Source: Aureobasidium sp. EXF-3400 (taxonomy: Eukaryota > Ascomycota > Dothideomycetes > Dothideales > Saccotheciaceae). From it: a DNA stretch of 44,731 nt. The position numbers were made by a program, and so were the translations under genes. Below, in pieces: positions 1-9,693 of the stretch. The notes under the pieces were generated by a model that did not search any database, was not told the DNA's origin, and saw nothing but the letters and a program-made list of their open reading frames with translations. The first letter of the stretch is position 1. Each line of letters begins with the position of its first letter. The stretch lies in contig SWBL01000384.1 of NCBI GenBank assembly GCA_024195585.1, positions 1 through 44,731 of the forward strand, given 5' to 3'.

Positions 1-91
1 GCATCCCGTCCGCTCTGCCATACATAAGCAGTTGAACGGCAGATTAGTACTACGGTGGGTGACCACGTGGGAATCCCTGCTGCTGTACGTT
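1..91 (+). rRNA. 5S ribosomal RNA, 3' part (5' end outside window)
   Basis: The first 91 bases read like the last three quarters of a fungal 5S rRNA. The conserved CCCGTCCGCTC segment near the start, the ATAAGC loop, the GGTGGGTGACCAC arm and the GGGAATCCC 3' arm appear in the expected order and spacing. About 29 nt of the 5' end would lie before position 1. T-runs at about 90-93 and 100-105 fit RNA polymerase III termination. Filamentous ascomycetes scatter single 5S genes among protein genes, which fits a lone copy here. A 5S pseudogene cannot be excluded because the 5' stem strand is not in the window. Confidence 0.88.
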
Positions 92-363
92 TTGCTTGCT
101 TTTTGCTCATCATGTTGAGACAAATTCCTTTCCACAGCTAACGCAACACCCACCTTAGGCCATCAGTCAACGCAAAATCAAATAGTCAAAAACGGATCCA
201 GTTTCTACTTCCAGGTTCACGAAATCGTGGGGTCTCTCGAGATCCACTGTTAGCGGCCGAAGGATTCTTAGGATCATGCTTCAGGTATAATTTAGCGTGA
301 ACACGCTGTCCAATTCATCCTTGGCAGCACTGAATGAATTCTCTTGTGTAGACAAGTAATTGC

Positions 364-1707
364 TTGCCCTCTTCTGCTTCTTGTGTTGGTTTTCGCAATA
401 CCGATATGGTTGGACGAATTCTTACCACCCGGGTCAATTGCCTGCAGCAGATAAAGCGATCACTCACTACAAAGACAGAAACGAAGGTTGGCAGAGATGG
501 ACCGACTGCCGTGGTGTTCATGAACATGGGCGGCCCTAGCAACCAAGGAGAAGTTCGGGATTTCTTGCATAGACTCTTTGTAAGGTCCTCGAAAAGCACC
601 GTTCGACTCAGCTAAGAATCTGACTCGATTCACCAAAAACCAGTCAGATGGAGATATCATTCCTTTTGGAGGTTTCCAAAAGATCTTTGCAAACATAATC
701 ACGAGGTTACGGACATCCAAGATCCAGAAACAGTATGCGGCAATTGGCGGTGGTTCTCCGATTCGCAAGTGGTCTGAACTGCAGGCACAAGAAACTTGCC
801 GCATCTTGGACAAAACTTCACCTTCATCAGCACCACATATGCCATATGTCGCGTTTCGATATGCTCATCCTTTGACCGAAGATGTGTACTCCAAACTCCT
901 CGCAGATGGATTTGGCAAACGAGGCAGAGCAGTTGCTTTCTCACAGTATCCTCAATACTCTTGCGGTACGACTGGAAGTTCGATCAACGAACTTTTCAGA
1001 TGCAAAGAGAAGTTGGAGAGTCCTGGTTTGCACATCGATTGGAGCATTGTTGATCGTTGGCCTGCACACCCAAAGTTTGTGAAGGCTGTTGCGCGCAACA
1101 TTGAAGCAACTCTTGAGACATACCCATTCGCGAAGCGGAAAGATGTCACAATCATCTTCTCAGCGCATAGCCAGCCAATGCGTGCGGTCAATCAAGGTGC
1201 GCTGCGTCGAAATCTTTTTTTTGTGGAGTGGAGACTTGCTGACAACATTCTTGCAAAGGCGATGCATACTCATCAGAGGTCTCTGCCACAGTGTATGCGG
1301 TGATGAAGCATCTAGGCTTCTGTAACCCATATCGTCTCTGCTGGCAGTCGAAAGTCGGACCTCAGCCATGGCTAGGCCCACAAACCAGTGAAGTGGTCGA
1401 GAAGTTCATCCAAAAAGGAGACAGGCACCTGCTGTTGGTTCCTATTGCTTTTACATCTGATCATATCGAGACGCTGTACGAGCTTGATGAGGAATTGATT
1501 GGTGAATCAGGACATGCAGATACTATCAAGCGAGCAGAGAGCTTGAATGGTAGTCCACTGTTTATCGAAGCACTTGCAGATCTGGTCAAAGAGCATATTG
1601 ACAGTGGAGAGAAGTCTTCTCGTCAGTTCGGGAATAGGTGTGTCGACTGTCAGAAGGATATTTGTGAAGATGCGCGCGGGATGTTCGCGAGTGGGGCAAA
1701 ACCATGA
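364..1707 (+). CDS. HEM15: Ferrochelatase, mitochondrial (two introns)
   Basis: Ferrochelatase inserts Fe2+ into protoporphyrin IX at the matrix face of the inner mitochondrial membrane, the last step of heme synthesis. Exons are 364-579, 644-1196 and 1259-1707. Introns of 64 nt (GTAAGG..CAG) and 62 nt (GTGCGC..AAG) restore one frame of about 405 aa. Visible family motifs are VVFMNMGGPS near the N-terminus, IGGGSPIR, QYPQYSCGTTGSS, FSAHSQPM with the catalytic His, FTSDHIETLYE with the catalytic Glu, and ESLNG. The Cys in YSCGTTGSS plus a C-terminal C-x2-C-x4-C are the ligands of the [2Fe-2S] cluster known in animal and fission-yeast enzymes. The leader is basic, as expected for mitochondrial import. 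A second ATG at 406 begins a better amphipathic presequence and may be the true start. The Q in SAHSQPM, where the family usually has L, and other drift suggest a fast-evolving or paralogous copy. Confidence 0.9.
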
Positions 1708-2069
1708 CTGTTGCAAAGCAGAGCTCGTTCTGCTGTTGTCGAGCAGTCGAGTAGATAGAGCCAACGGACACACGTGCCAATGTTGATGACAGCGAGTCGG
1801 GAGGCCGGCCGAGTCATCTGATAAGATCAAGTAAAGTTTTGCACCACGCGCTTCACATGCAAAAAAATCGGCATTACGTCAAGACCGTTGAGAAATTTTG
1901 GGATCTGATGGTGCTTGGCAACAAAAATGTACGTAAATGTGCAAGAATCTACTCCGATGCAAGGGCAGAATGCGATGAGTCGACGAGCTTGTACCAGGCG
2001 TGAAGCCTTGAAGACTTCTCCGACCTGTTCTGCGCGGCTTCTACACATCCCTTGCCTCTTATCTCAACC
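1708..2069. other. Intergenic, ferrochelatase to glutaminase
   Basis: This stretch holds the ferrochelatase 3' end and the glutaminase promoter. No convincing gene was seen. One GATAAG element lies at 1820-1825, and the short open frames on both strands look non-coding. Confidence 0.6.
1820..1825 (+). promoter_or_regulatory. GATAAG element upstream of glutaminase
   Basis: An exact GATAAG, matching the HGATAR site of AreA/Nit2-type nitrogen GATA factors, lies about 245 bp upstream of the glutaminase ATG. A single hexamer is weak evidence. It is noted because the downstream gene makes glutamate and ammonia from glutamine, a typical nitrogen-regulated function. Confidence 0.25.
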
Positions 2070-3467
2070 ATGAAGTCACCTATTCCGGACTATCTCAACC
2101 ATGTCCTTGAGAAGGCGCGACCGAACGAAGGGGGAGCCCCTGCCGACTACATCGACACGCTGGCCAAGGCAGACACGTCAAAAATGGCAGTCGCCCTGGC
2201 CATGGTCGACGGCAACGTCTACTCTGCAGGAGACGACAAGGTCGAGTTCTCCATCCAGTCCATCGCAAAGTCTTTCGTCTACGCCATCGCCATCGAGGAC
2301 GCCGGACTTGACCAAGTGCTAAAGAAGATCGGAGTCGAGCCTTCGGGCGATAGATTCAACCAACTATCTCTCGAACGCAACACGAACCGACCTATGAACC
2401 CCATGATCAACGCTGGCGCCATCACTGCTCATACCCTTGTCTGTTCGCCCACCGCAACATTACACGAGCGCATCGACCGTATCTTGAAAGTCCTTTCCAA
2501 GCTGGCTGGTCGCCAACTGCATGTTGATGAGGAGGTCTACAAAGCAGAGTTGAAAGATGCCGACAGAAACATGGCTCTTGGTTACATGCTGAAGGCTGCT
2601 GGCGTCATTTCATGCGATCCCAGAGAGGCTGTGAAGGGCTACGTGCGCCAATGCTCAATCAACGTCAACGTGCAAGACTTGGCCATGATGTCCGCTGTGC
2701 TCTCCAATGGCGGCGTTCACCCAGTCACTCAAGAGCAGATCATGCCACACACAAGTGTTCGTCAGGTCTTGTCTGTTATGACCACTTGCGGCATGTACGA
2801 TGCTGCCGGTGATTGGGTCTCCAACGTCGGCTTCCCAGCAAAGAGTGGTGTTGCTGGCGCCATCATTGGCGCTCTGCCTGGTCAGGTCGGTCTTGCCACT
2901 TTCTCACCAAAGATTGATGCGCGCGGCAATAGTGTGCGAGGTGTCGCCATGTGTGAACAGCTCTCACGGGACATGGGTCTCCATATGATGGATGTTAGCC
3001 ATGTCGCAAGATCCACCGTCCAGACCTCGGTATCGAATCTTATCAGTGCCGAACATGAAAAGCACAACCCAGGCTGCGCTCGAAAAGTCGTCGTCTTCAA
3101 GCTACGAGGCGCCGTACGCTTCCCTGGTGCTGAAAGATTGACAAGAGCATTAGCGTACGAGCTGGGAAAGCCAGACCCATCTGACCCTGGTTCAGGACAC
3201 CATTCCAATGCTTGCGCCATTGTCTTCTCCTTCCGTGAGGTCTTTTCGCTGAATTTCATCGCTCGAAAACTGATCCACGAGGACATTACTCGACTTCTGA
3301 TGGAACGAAGAGTCTTGTGCATCATTGATCCTACAGCTGTACTCGAATGGGATCGCTCAAAGGCTGAAGGTGATCGGCACCCCAAGGTCGTGGACAATGA
3401 CACGGAAGCACGAGACTACATTGGAGGAACTGGATGTCAGGCTGTCTCTGAAGAACCAGAATGGTAG
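2070..3467 (+). CDS. Bacterial-type glutaminase with C-terminal STAS domain
   Basis: This enzyme hydrolyses L-glutamine to L-glutamate and ammonia. The gene is intronless and encodes 465 aa. Residues 1 to about 310 are a GlsA-type glutaminase of the serine beta-lactamase-like fold: AGDDKVEFSIQSIAKSF carries the S-x-x-K catalytic motif, followed by NPMINAGAI, KSGVAGAIIGALPGQ and DARGNSVRGVAMC. The last ~130 residues (from VVVFKLRGAVRF) resemble a STAS/anti-sigma-antagonist domain, a fusion known from actinobacterial and other bacterial glutaminases. The start was set at ATG 2070 because MKSPIPDYL matches the usual bacterial N-terminus; the upstream in-frame TTG at 2052 is not a normal eukaryotic start. 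No targeting peptide is evident, so the protein is probably cytosolic. Domain order and lack of introns suggest acquisition from bacteria, which is inference. Confidence 0.92.
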   Translation: MKSPIPDYLNHVLEKARPNEGGAPADYIDTLAKADTSKMAVALAMVDGNVYSAGDDKVEFSIQSIAKSFVYAIAIEDAGLDQVLKKIGVEPSGDRFNQLSLERNTNRPMNPMINAGAITAHTLVCSPTATLHERIDRILKVLSKLAGRQLHVDEEVYKAELKDADRNMALGYMLKAAGVISCDPREAVKGYVRQCSINVNVQDLAMMSAVLSNGGVHPVTQEQIMPHTSVRQVLSVMTTCGMYDAAGDWVSNVGFPAKSGVAGAIIGALPGQVGLATFSPKIDARGNSVRGVAMCEQLSRDMGLHMMDVSHVARSTVQTSVSNLISAEHEKHNPGCARKVVVFKLRGAVRFPGAERLTRALAYELGKPDPSDPGSGHHSNACAIVFSFREVFSLNFIARKLIHEDITRLLMERRVLCIIDPTAVLEWDRSKAEGDRHPKVVDNDTEARDYIGGTGCQAVSEEPEW

Positions 3468-3965
3468 ATACCCACATCAACGATTAATGCAACTTTCCCA
3501 ACGAGACATGGAAGCCATCCACTCCATGATGACCACTTGTGACATAGGCGTCTAGGACCTTTTGCTATTCTAGGATCATGTATGAATTCCAGAGCAAGTA
3601 TTCTCGGTCTGCAAGACGATCTCAGGCGGTCTATGCAACAGCAGAGGATATGGCTCATATCTTGGCGAACAGAAGGTCTCTTTGGGTATACATCCTCCTC
3701 CGTGGCGGAGCAATACTCGACCGCAGGTACAACCAAGCAACCGATTCCTCCTCGTATACTGTGCAAATGATCTAATGTTGCATAGCCTCTTGCGTAGGTC
3801 CAGAAACGGGTGCTTATACAGGTGCCAAAAACAGTTCGATTGCTTGGTAGCCAAGCTGCTGATCGTGAATCCTGCGCTTGGCTCTACATGCATTGGCACA
3901 ACAACATAAAGATGTAGACAGCCCATGATGAAGATGGAGAGGTATCGTCGAATAGTTACAACAAC
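3468..3965. other. Intergenic, glutaminase to RTA1-like gene
   Basis: No convincing coding region, RNA gene or repeat was seen. Short open frames on both strands lack family features. The stretch should hold the glutaminase 3' UTR and the promoter of the RTA1-like gene. Confidence 0.5.
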
Positions 3966-4906
3966 ATGTTAGAATCGTACAGAATCATATATGGGTTAGC
4001 TTCAGCATTCTCGTCACTGGTTGCATACTGCACCAATATTGCTAACACGGACCGTGATAGATATGTTCCATCCCTTGTGCTATCTATCATCTCTATAGCC
4101 TTATTCGCCATAGGCTTCGCTGGCCATGTTTTTCTTCTATCCAAGTATCGTACCTGGTATTTCGTCCCTATCGCCTTAGGCACTGTGTTGGAAATCATCG
4201 GCTACATCTTCCGCATCCTCTCAAATGTCGACAACCCTTATGCAGTAGCCTACTTTGTTGCTCAGGTACATTTACCTCTCTGACAATGCCCCTGCTGCAA
4301 GACGAGATCTACTGATTCAGAACAAAAACAGTACTTCTGCATCGTCGTCGCACCCGTCTTTTCCAGCGCATCCATCTACTCCATCACCTCCGTCTTAACG
4401 AACTTCTACGGCCGTCAGTCTGCTCCCCTGTCGCCTAAACTCATCCTCTGGGGTTTGTAGGTTGCGATGTTGTAGCGACAGTCCTCCAGATCGTCGGGGC
4501 TGCATTGGTGGGCACCGCATACTCGGACCGCAAAGACCCGACCGATTACAACACCATTTTATTCTCTGGCCTTTGTTTTCAAGTATTCTCATTTGCTCTG
4601 TTCTTGATCGTGTTGGTATGGATCCTCGTCAAAGCACGATCTAGTGTCCACAGCGTCAGCCGTAGGTTTTTGGTCGCTTTCGTTGTGGCAGCACTGGCTG
4701 TATACCTACGGACCTGCTTCAGATTGGCAGAGACGGCACAGAGTCTAGAATCGGATCTGGCTACTCGGGAGGTTTACTTTGGATGTTTGGAGTTCGCCCC
4801 GATGATTATGGCGGTGTTTTTACTCATGTATGGGCATCCGGGAAGATGGCTCAAGGGCGTGTCGATGGTCAAAGTTGCAGACTCGCCTAGTTTGTCGAGT
4901 TGCTAG
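3966..4906 (+). CDS. RTA1-like seven-TM membrane protein, frame disrupted
   Basis: RTA1-family proteins are fungal plasma-membrane or vacuolar seven-helix proteins linked to lipid export and resistance to 7-aminocholesterol or sphingoid bases. Exon 1 (3966-4265) and exon 2 (from 4332, after a 66-nt intron) give a family-like N-terminal half, including GTVLEIIGYIFRILS and the VVAPVFSSASIY segment. The frame then meets TAG at 4458-4460, and the rest (GCDVVATVLQ.. to HPGRWL) continues from about 4461 in another frame to the stop at 4906. Two explanations fit. One T may be missing near 4453, since GGTTTTGTAGGT would give the family-like WGFVGCD. Alternatively a 47-nt intron, 4414-4460 (GTCAGT..TTTGTAG), restores frame at the cost of about 16 residues that the family normally keeps. 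The spliced model would encode 275 aa. Confidence 0.75.
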
Positions 4907-5336
4907 GTCAATAGGGAAACTGGCGGAATCTTGAGTAATTGAGCTTCAAAGTGTAGTTTTCCAGAGATAATTTGTCCGAGAATGTCCTCTCTATGGATCG
5001 GAGATCTTGACACTATTGCTGTAGAAATGCACCATGATTTTCAAGCCAGAAGTGTGGCTATGTAGATGCCCTGATGAGACGTGATTTCTGTGGACATCGC
5101 CCACTTCTGTAAAGTATCCTGTAGTTTGATAGTTGAGAGCTTGAGTACATGCGAGCTTGAGAGACGACTCGATTGTGGTGATATGAGGTTTTAGCACATG
5201 GAGAAGGTGGATTGGCGCTGCAGATGTATATCTGTTTCATAAATCATCAGATACTAAGCAAAATATTTTGAAGTGCTCGCTAATAATACCAGATCTCCCA
5301 CCGCACCACTTTGGTTTTGTACAATCTGTTCAATTA
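4907..5336. other. Intergenic between convergent genes
   Basis: These are the facing 3' ends of the RTA1-like gene (+) and the GABA transaminase gene (-). The sequence is AT-rich, with no coding or RNA signal seen. Confidence 0.55.
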
Positions 5337-7012
5337 TTACGATTGGAAGACCTTCTCAATGCCTTCAAGCAAGATATCTGCGTGCTTCTTCTGGAAGATC
5401 AGCATAGGTCTTAGTCTGATGGCCTGAGCACCACTGCCACCGATGTTGATTCCTGCCAATCTGTGTTAGCATGTTTTTTGTCTGATCAACAGTACAGATA
5501 CGTACCAACACCCTTTGCCTTTGCCAGAAAGTCTTCACGACGTGGTGAGTCCCAGGCAATGAATGTGCCCTGACCCTTTCCACGCAAGTTCTGAATCTCC
5601 TTAGGGTACTTCTGAGCCAAGCGTTCGAGGCCAGCATAAAGGTAGTCTCCAGTCTCGGCAGTGTTCTGGACCAGATTAAGACGCTCAATCTCATTAATGA
5701 TAGCGCGGAAAAGGATAGCACGAGCTGGATCGCCCATCCAGGTGTTGAATTGGCGGTATGGCTTGTTGGGTCTCAGTGCATCGTTACCAAAGTAGTAACC
5801 AGCGGTCTGTGCCTTCTTGCTGAAAGTCACCATGTCTGGGGGATCCTCAAGGTTCCAGTGATCGTGAGCCCAGAACTTGCCAGTCGCACCAACACCAGTC
5901 TGAACTTCGTCAACGATCATCATAACGTCGTTTCTACGAGTGATCTCGCGAAGTCCGCGGAAGAAAGCTGGCGAGGCGTGGTTGTCACCACCCTCGGACT
6001 GCACAGGTTCGATGATGATGGCAGCCGGAGGCAGGTGCCAGGTCTTGATCAGACGCTCTGTCTCTTCCAGACAACGAGCCTCTTCTTGAGCGTTCTCCTC
6101 GGCGTACTGCTCAAGGGGATACTTGAGCATGGGGAATGGTGCCTGGGGCCAGTCGAAAGCAGGAATATCAAGTTTGTGGATGGGCTTGCTGCGGGTGGTC
6201 GAGAGAGAGCCAAACATGCGGCCGTGGAAACCAGACTTGAAGGACATAATGCTGAGTTGAGGAGCGCCAGGGGCTTGGTTGTTCATGGACGAGGTCATTT
6301 CTTCCTCGGTGAAGTCGACGTCAGGGCCGCCGCGCTCCTGGCCTCTCTTCCACATGAAGGCAGCCTTAAAAGCGAGCTCATTGGCATCACTGCCCGATTG
6401 GCCGGTGAAGACCTGATTGCAGCCTTTGGGAGCAACGCGAAGGATACCGGTCTCGAGGATATCGGCCCAATCGTGTTGGGGGAAGTTACCCAAGGCAGGT
6501 CTGTTGATGATTGCGGAGGCCATCTCCTTGGAGGTAGCAGCGAGCAAGAGCGAGGGATTGGAGTAACCAACAGGAATGGAAGCAATTTGAGCATAGACGT
6601 CGAGCAAGACGTTGCCGTCGAGATCAGCGATGTAGTTGCCAAAACTGTCTTGGTAGTTGCCCATCATGTTCAGACTGCGTGTGTCAAAGACCTTGTCCAG
6701 TTGCTTAATAGCAGCCTTGCTCTTGGGTCCAGGGATGGCGGTTCGGACGATAGGGCCTTGAGGCTCGTCGGGGAAGAAGGGCTGCTCGAAAGCATCTGGC
6801 ACTGAAGCGGTAGCCGCTGCCGCTGTAGCCTGCTTGCGATCCTGGAGCATGATGAATTAGCAATAATTTCGCATGGAGACTTGCTATTTGGAACCCGAAC
6901 ATACTGTCTGAGTAGCTAGGGCGCGGCTTGTGACTTGAAATGTAGGACGAATGGCAGTACGACGGAGCGAGAGACCCGCTAGCCGGCTTGTGCTGCGAAG
7001 GAGAGAAGCCAT
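5337..7012 (-). CDS. gatA: 4-aminobutyrate (GABA) aminotransferase, mitochondrial
   Basis: This PLP enzyme transfers the amino group of GABA to 2-oxoglutarate, giving succinate semialdehyde and glutamate (GABA shunt). Exons in transcript order are 7012-6905, 6841-5506 and 5452-5337. Introns are 63 nt (GTATGT..CAG) and 53 nt (GTACGT..CAG). The product is 519 aa. Exon 1 encodes an Arg/Ser-rich, acid-free leader (MASLLRSTSRLAGLSLRR) typical of mitochondrial import. Visible class-III aminotransferase motifs are FTGQSGSDANELAFKAA for cofactor binding, FKSGFHGRMFGSLS, VDEVQTGVGATGKFW with the PLP-binding Asp, and TFSKKAQTAGYY with the Schiff-base Lys. GATA elements in the upstream region fit nitrogen control, as known for Aspergillus gatA. 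Length and motifs are normal. Confidence 0.95.
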
Positions 7013-7647
7013 TGTGAGTTGGGTAGTTGACCAACAATACAAACTCCAATTGACTCGTCGAATTGACTGTTTATCAAGCCGTCTCAATTGTGGGGAAAGC
7101 TGCGGAGTCGAAGTGGGGTGGTGTTTCCAGCAGGTTGTTGACGACAATGTACACAAGACAGGTAGAGAAGGCAGTCGCACAGATATGATGTGGAGGAAGG
7201 AAAGAAGGAACAGAGGACCCTGCGAATATTGTACCACTCTCCACACTCGACCGTGATAAGTATCGGTCGGTCGACTCATTCTTCGCCGTGACCGCAGTGA
7301 TAGGCCTACGCTTATCAGATCCGACCCCTCAGACCTTGCCCGCTCAGGAAGCCTTTACCGACCATCCCTGGGGCAGGACCATCGCAACCCTGCAACAACT
7401 CCATTTTCACATTACTTTTACGTACTCACAGCGTCTCGTGACGATCAAAGGAGAAAACGCCATGGTGTTCGTAAGGGAACGAGGGGAATGGACGCCGATA
7501 CACGATTCACCACACTTTGCCGTCGGGAAACCCGTGTCGGCCAACTCAATTCGTCTTATCAGGCCATAGTTGGCACTTCTATACATTTTATGTCTTTACA
7601 TGTCGGAACCTTATATGATTTGTTCGTGATTCGTAAGTTCGTTGATT
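7013..7647. other. Intergenic, GABA transaminase promoter and ESS2 3' end
   Basis: No convincing gene was seen. An open frame at 7288-7569 (+) begins only with GTG and has no family features. The stretch holds GATA-type elements upstream of the GABA transaminase start, listed separately. Confidence 0.5.
7255..7316. promoter_or_regulatory. gatA: Cluster of GATA elements upstream of GABA transaminase
   Basis: Three HGATAR-like sites occur within 62 bp: GATAAG at 7255-7260, GATAGG at 7299-7304, and CTTATC (GATAAG on the minus strand) at 7311-7316. They lie about 245-305 bp upstream of the ATG of the minus-strand GABA transaminase gene. AreA/Nit2 factors bind clustered sites of this type in nitrogen-catabolic promoters. 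Binding here is inference. Confidence 0.4.
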
Positions 7648-9066
7648 TCATTTCGTGGGCTTCTTGACTCGTGGCGTTGGTGTCCAAACTCGACTGGCTT
7701 TATCGCCAGACTGTTGGCTGCCAAAGAGTGTGTCGGTCCGCCCAGGCGTTCGGCCTCCTATTCTTGAAGCCAGTAGACGTGCAGCTGGTGTCATATTTGC
7801 TCCAGGCGTTTGACGACCCATTGCGGGACTGCTTGTAAACCTGGGCGTTGGCGTCCGCCCATCCTGCCCTAAAAGGGCACTCAACCTGCTTCCAGCTGTA
7901 GGCTTTCTCCTCTGCGCATTTGATTTCTCGACAAGCCGATGATGTATTTCCTCTCTTTTACTTTGGGCCTGTAGTTTGAAGGGGTTGTTGGCGGCTTCGT
8001 GATCAGCTGCAGGAAGTAGTGCCATAGCAGATGCACGTTCTTCCGCATCAGCTTCAGCGTCTGAAACAGGAACTCCTTTCGAAGAATTGATCTCATGAGG
8101 TAGTGGTTCAGCGTCGACGAAAGCGTAACCTTTGACCCGGGGAGTTTCGGCGCCTGAATAACCTGCATCTGTCGACGAGGGACGTGGTCGGCCAGCAATT
8201 GCGGCGTCAATCGCAGACATGGAAGGTGAAGGTGGTACAGACTGTTCGTCGGAGAGAGCTACTGGCATGCGTGTGGCGGCGTAAGAAACGGATTTGGGAG
8301 GGGCGACTGAGGCAGCTTGAGCGCGGTCAAACTGTGTTTCATGTGTGTCTTCTACTCCATCAGGCGCAAACATCAGTGTGTTCCGCGGACCTTGGCGGCT
8401 AGGAAAAGAGTCGAAAGAAGCAGAGCGATCGTCCAGATTCTGTGAAGGGCGAGCTACGAGAGCTGTTGATTGTGAGGATGCATTTGACAGAAGTTTTTGC
8501 TGAGCCAGTTGTTGTTTTGAGGGTAGTTTGTTGCCGTTGTGGAAGAAGGCGTACTTTTCAGCACGTTTCTGGTTCTGACGATCAAGAAGCGAGTTGAAAG
8601 ATTCGTTGTCTTCTGATGTGTATTTGGCTTGGAACGCGCCTAGCGAGAGCGAAGTGTCTACGGGCGGCTTAGAGACTTCGGCGCTACTGGATGCGACTGA
8701 TGGGGCTACAGAGGGAGTTCTCATAGGGGTTGCTCCCTGCCATCCTTGTGGGGTTGCTGAAGGGGCCAGAGAAGTGCCTCTCCTCCCTCGAGGACCAGGA
8801 GTCATGGCTTGGTGTAGTTTGCGGCCAGCATCTCGGATCCAGTCGTTGTTGTTCGAATCCAGAGCCTCCAGGTACTCCTGCTGGGCTTGGGTTTCTAGGA
8901 GTCCTGGAAAGTAGTCGCGGGCGATGATGTGCGAAAGGGCATCGGTGTAGACATCTTCATCGACGACTTGCGAGGGACGTTTGATGCGCTTTGTCGGCGG
9001 CGGAGGTGGCATGAGTTGGGAGTCGGCATTGCGCTTGGCTAATGCTTGCGACGAAGGCATCGTCAT
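7648..9066 (-). CDS. ess2: ESS2/DGCR14-family nuclear splicing factor
   Basis: ESS2 (human DGCR14, fission yeast Bis1) is a nuclear protein associated with the spliceosomal C complex. This single-exon gene encodes about 472 aa. The N-terminal block RPSQVVDEDVYTDALSHI.. continues through ARDYFPGLL and QQEYLEALDSNNNDWIRDAGRKL, the family signature. A middle block, FNSLLDRQNQKRAEKYAFF, is also typical. The C-terminal half is low-complexity, rich in Ser, Pro, Ala and Thr, ending in TPTPRVKKPTK. An in-frame ATG at 9183 would add 39 unlike residues and push into the divergent promoter, so I prefer ATG 9066, or 9060 two codons later, close to the usual family start. About 180 bp separates it from the POP8-like gene, suggesting a shared bidirectional promoter. 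Confidence 0.9.
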   Translation of the reverse strand: MTMPSSQALAKRNADSQLMPPPPPTKRIKRPSQVVDEDVYTDALSHIIARDYFPGLLETQAQQEYLEALDSNNNDWIRDAGRKLHQAMTPGPRGRRGTSLAPSATPQGWQGATPMRTPSVAPSVASSSAEVSKPPVDTSLSLGAFQAKYTSEDNESFNSLLDRQNQKRAEKYAFFHNGNKLPSKQQLAQQKLLSNASSQSTALVARPSQNLDDRSASFDSFPSRQGPRNTLMFAPDGVEDTHETQFDRAQAASVAPPKSVSYAATRMPVALSDEQSVPPSPSMSAIDAAIAGRPRPSSTDAGYSGAETPRVKGYAFVDAEPLPHEINSSKGVPVSDAEADAEERASAMALLPAADHEAANNPFKLQAQSKREEIHHRLVEKSNAQRRKPTAGSRLSALLGQDGRTPTPRFTSSPAMGRQTPGANMTPAARLLASRIGGRTPGRTDTLFGSQQSGDKASRVWTPTPRVKKPTK

Positions 9067-9249
9067 GTTGGCGGTCTCGACATTCAGAATGTGTTGGGAG
9101 CGACTAAGGACGAAGATGGCGAGCGTGAAAGACTTCAAGGCAGTGATGCAACCGGTCAAATGTCTTGGCGTGAATTGCTGCATCTTTCACATGCAAATAC
9201 TCTGATCCATCTTTTGATCCCTGTGAACACAACTTGTCTTACAACCAAC

Positions 9250-9693
9250 ATGTCGAACGAGAAAGAGCCGGATGCCTCGAACAACGTCGAAATGGTTGAT
9301 GCTGAATCCTCGCCAGCAGCCAAACGTAAGAGGTCCGAAAAAGCGTCATCAAATGTCACACAATTCACCATTCGCAACCCGCCATGGTCATACCTTCAGC
9401 TTTCTCTCATCACAAACTCGCCAAACTACCAATTGGACGCCTTGACCGCTCATCTACACCTTCGGGCTGCTCTTTCTCAATTCTTAGGCTTGCACGGCAC
9501 TGCTATACCCATCGATATTCTCAAGCTGCACAACAACGACGTACATATTCGCGTACCTAGAGAAGACGCCAGTGCTCTCGTTGTCGCTGTCGGAGGCTGG
9601 GTTGGCAAAGCTGGCGAAGGCTGGAGAGTCAAAAACTCTTCATCTTGGGGAGTTGGTCTACACTCGAGCGCTGGTGTTGATCTGTTCAAATGA
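9250..9693 (+). CDS. POP8: POP8-like subunit of RNase P/RNase MRP
   Basis: This is a single-exon gene of 147 aa. After a hydrophilic, Lys/Glu-rich N-terminus containing a short basic stretch (AAKRKR), the protein shows FTIRNPPWSYLQLSL, then LDALTAHLHLRAALSQFLG, HGTAIPIDILKLHNNDVHIRVP and VVAVGGWVG. This pattern resembles fungal Pop8-like proteins, small Alba/ferredoxin-like-fold subunits of RNase P and RNase MRP that process pre-tRNA and pre-rRNA in the nucleus. The assignment rests on remembered family pattern, not a database match. ATG 9250 was chosen because the in-frame extension upstream lacks an ATG in good context and overlaps the divergent ESS2 promoter. Confidence 0.65.
   Translation: MSNEKEPDASNNVEMVDAESSPAAKRKRSEKASSNVTQFTIRNPPWSYLQLSLITNSPNYQLDALTAHLHLRAALSQFLGLHGTAIPIDILKLHNNDVHIRVPREDASALVVAVGGWVGKAGEGWRVKNSSSWGVGLHSSAGVDLFK

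Noticed and set aside
1197..1303. Apparent premature end of ferrochelatase at 1303
   Set aside because: A 62-nt intron (1197-1258) joins NQG to DAYSSEVSATVYAVM in phase, as the family requires, so the gene is intact.
5750..6805. 351-codon plus-strand open frame
   Set aside because: It is exactly antisense to the GABA transaminase exon, which has full family motifs; the plus-strand peptide has no recognisable features.
7288..7569. 93-codon plus-strand frame upstream of GABA transaminase
   Set aside because: It starts with GTG, has no family features and occupies a promoter interval.
8830..8875. tRNA-like T-arm sequence GTTCGAATCC
   Set aside because: It lies inside the ESS2 coding region and no matching acceptor, D or anticodon arms can be folded around it.
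9067..9183. 39-residue N-terminal extension of ESS2 from ATG 9183
   Set aside because: The residues are unlike the family N-terminus and the ATG lies within the short divergent promoter; ATG 9066/9060 fits better.
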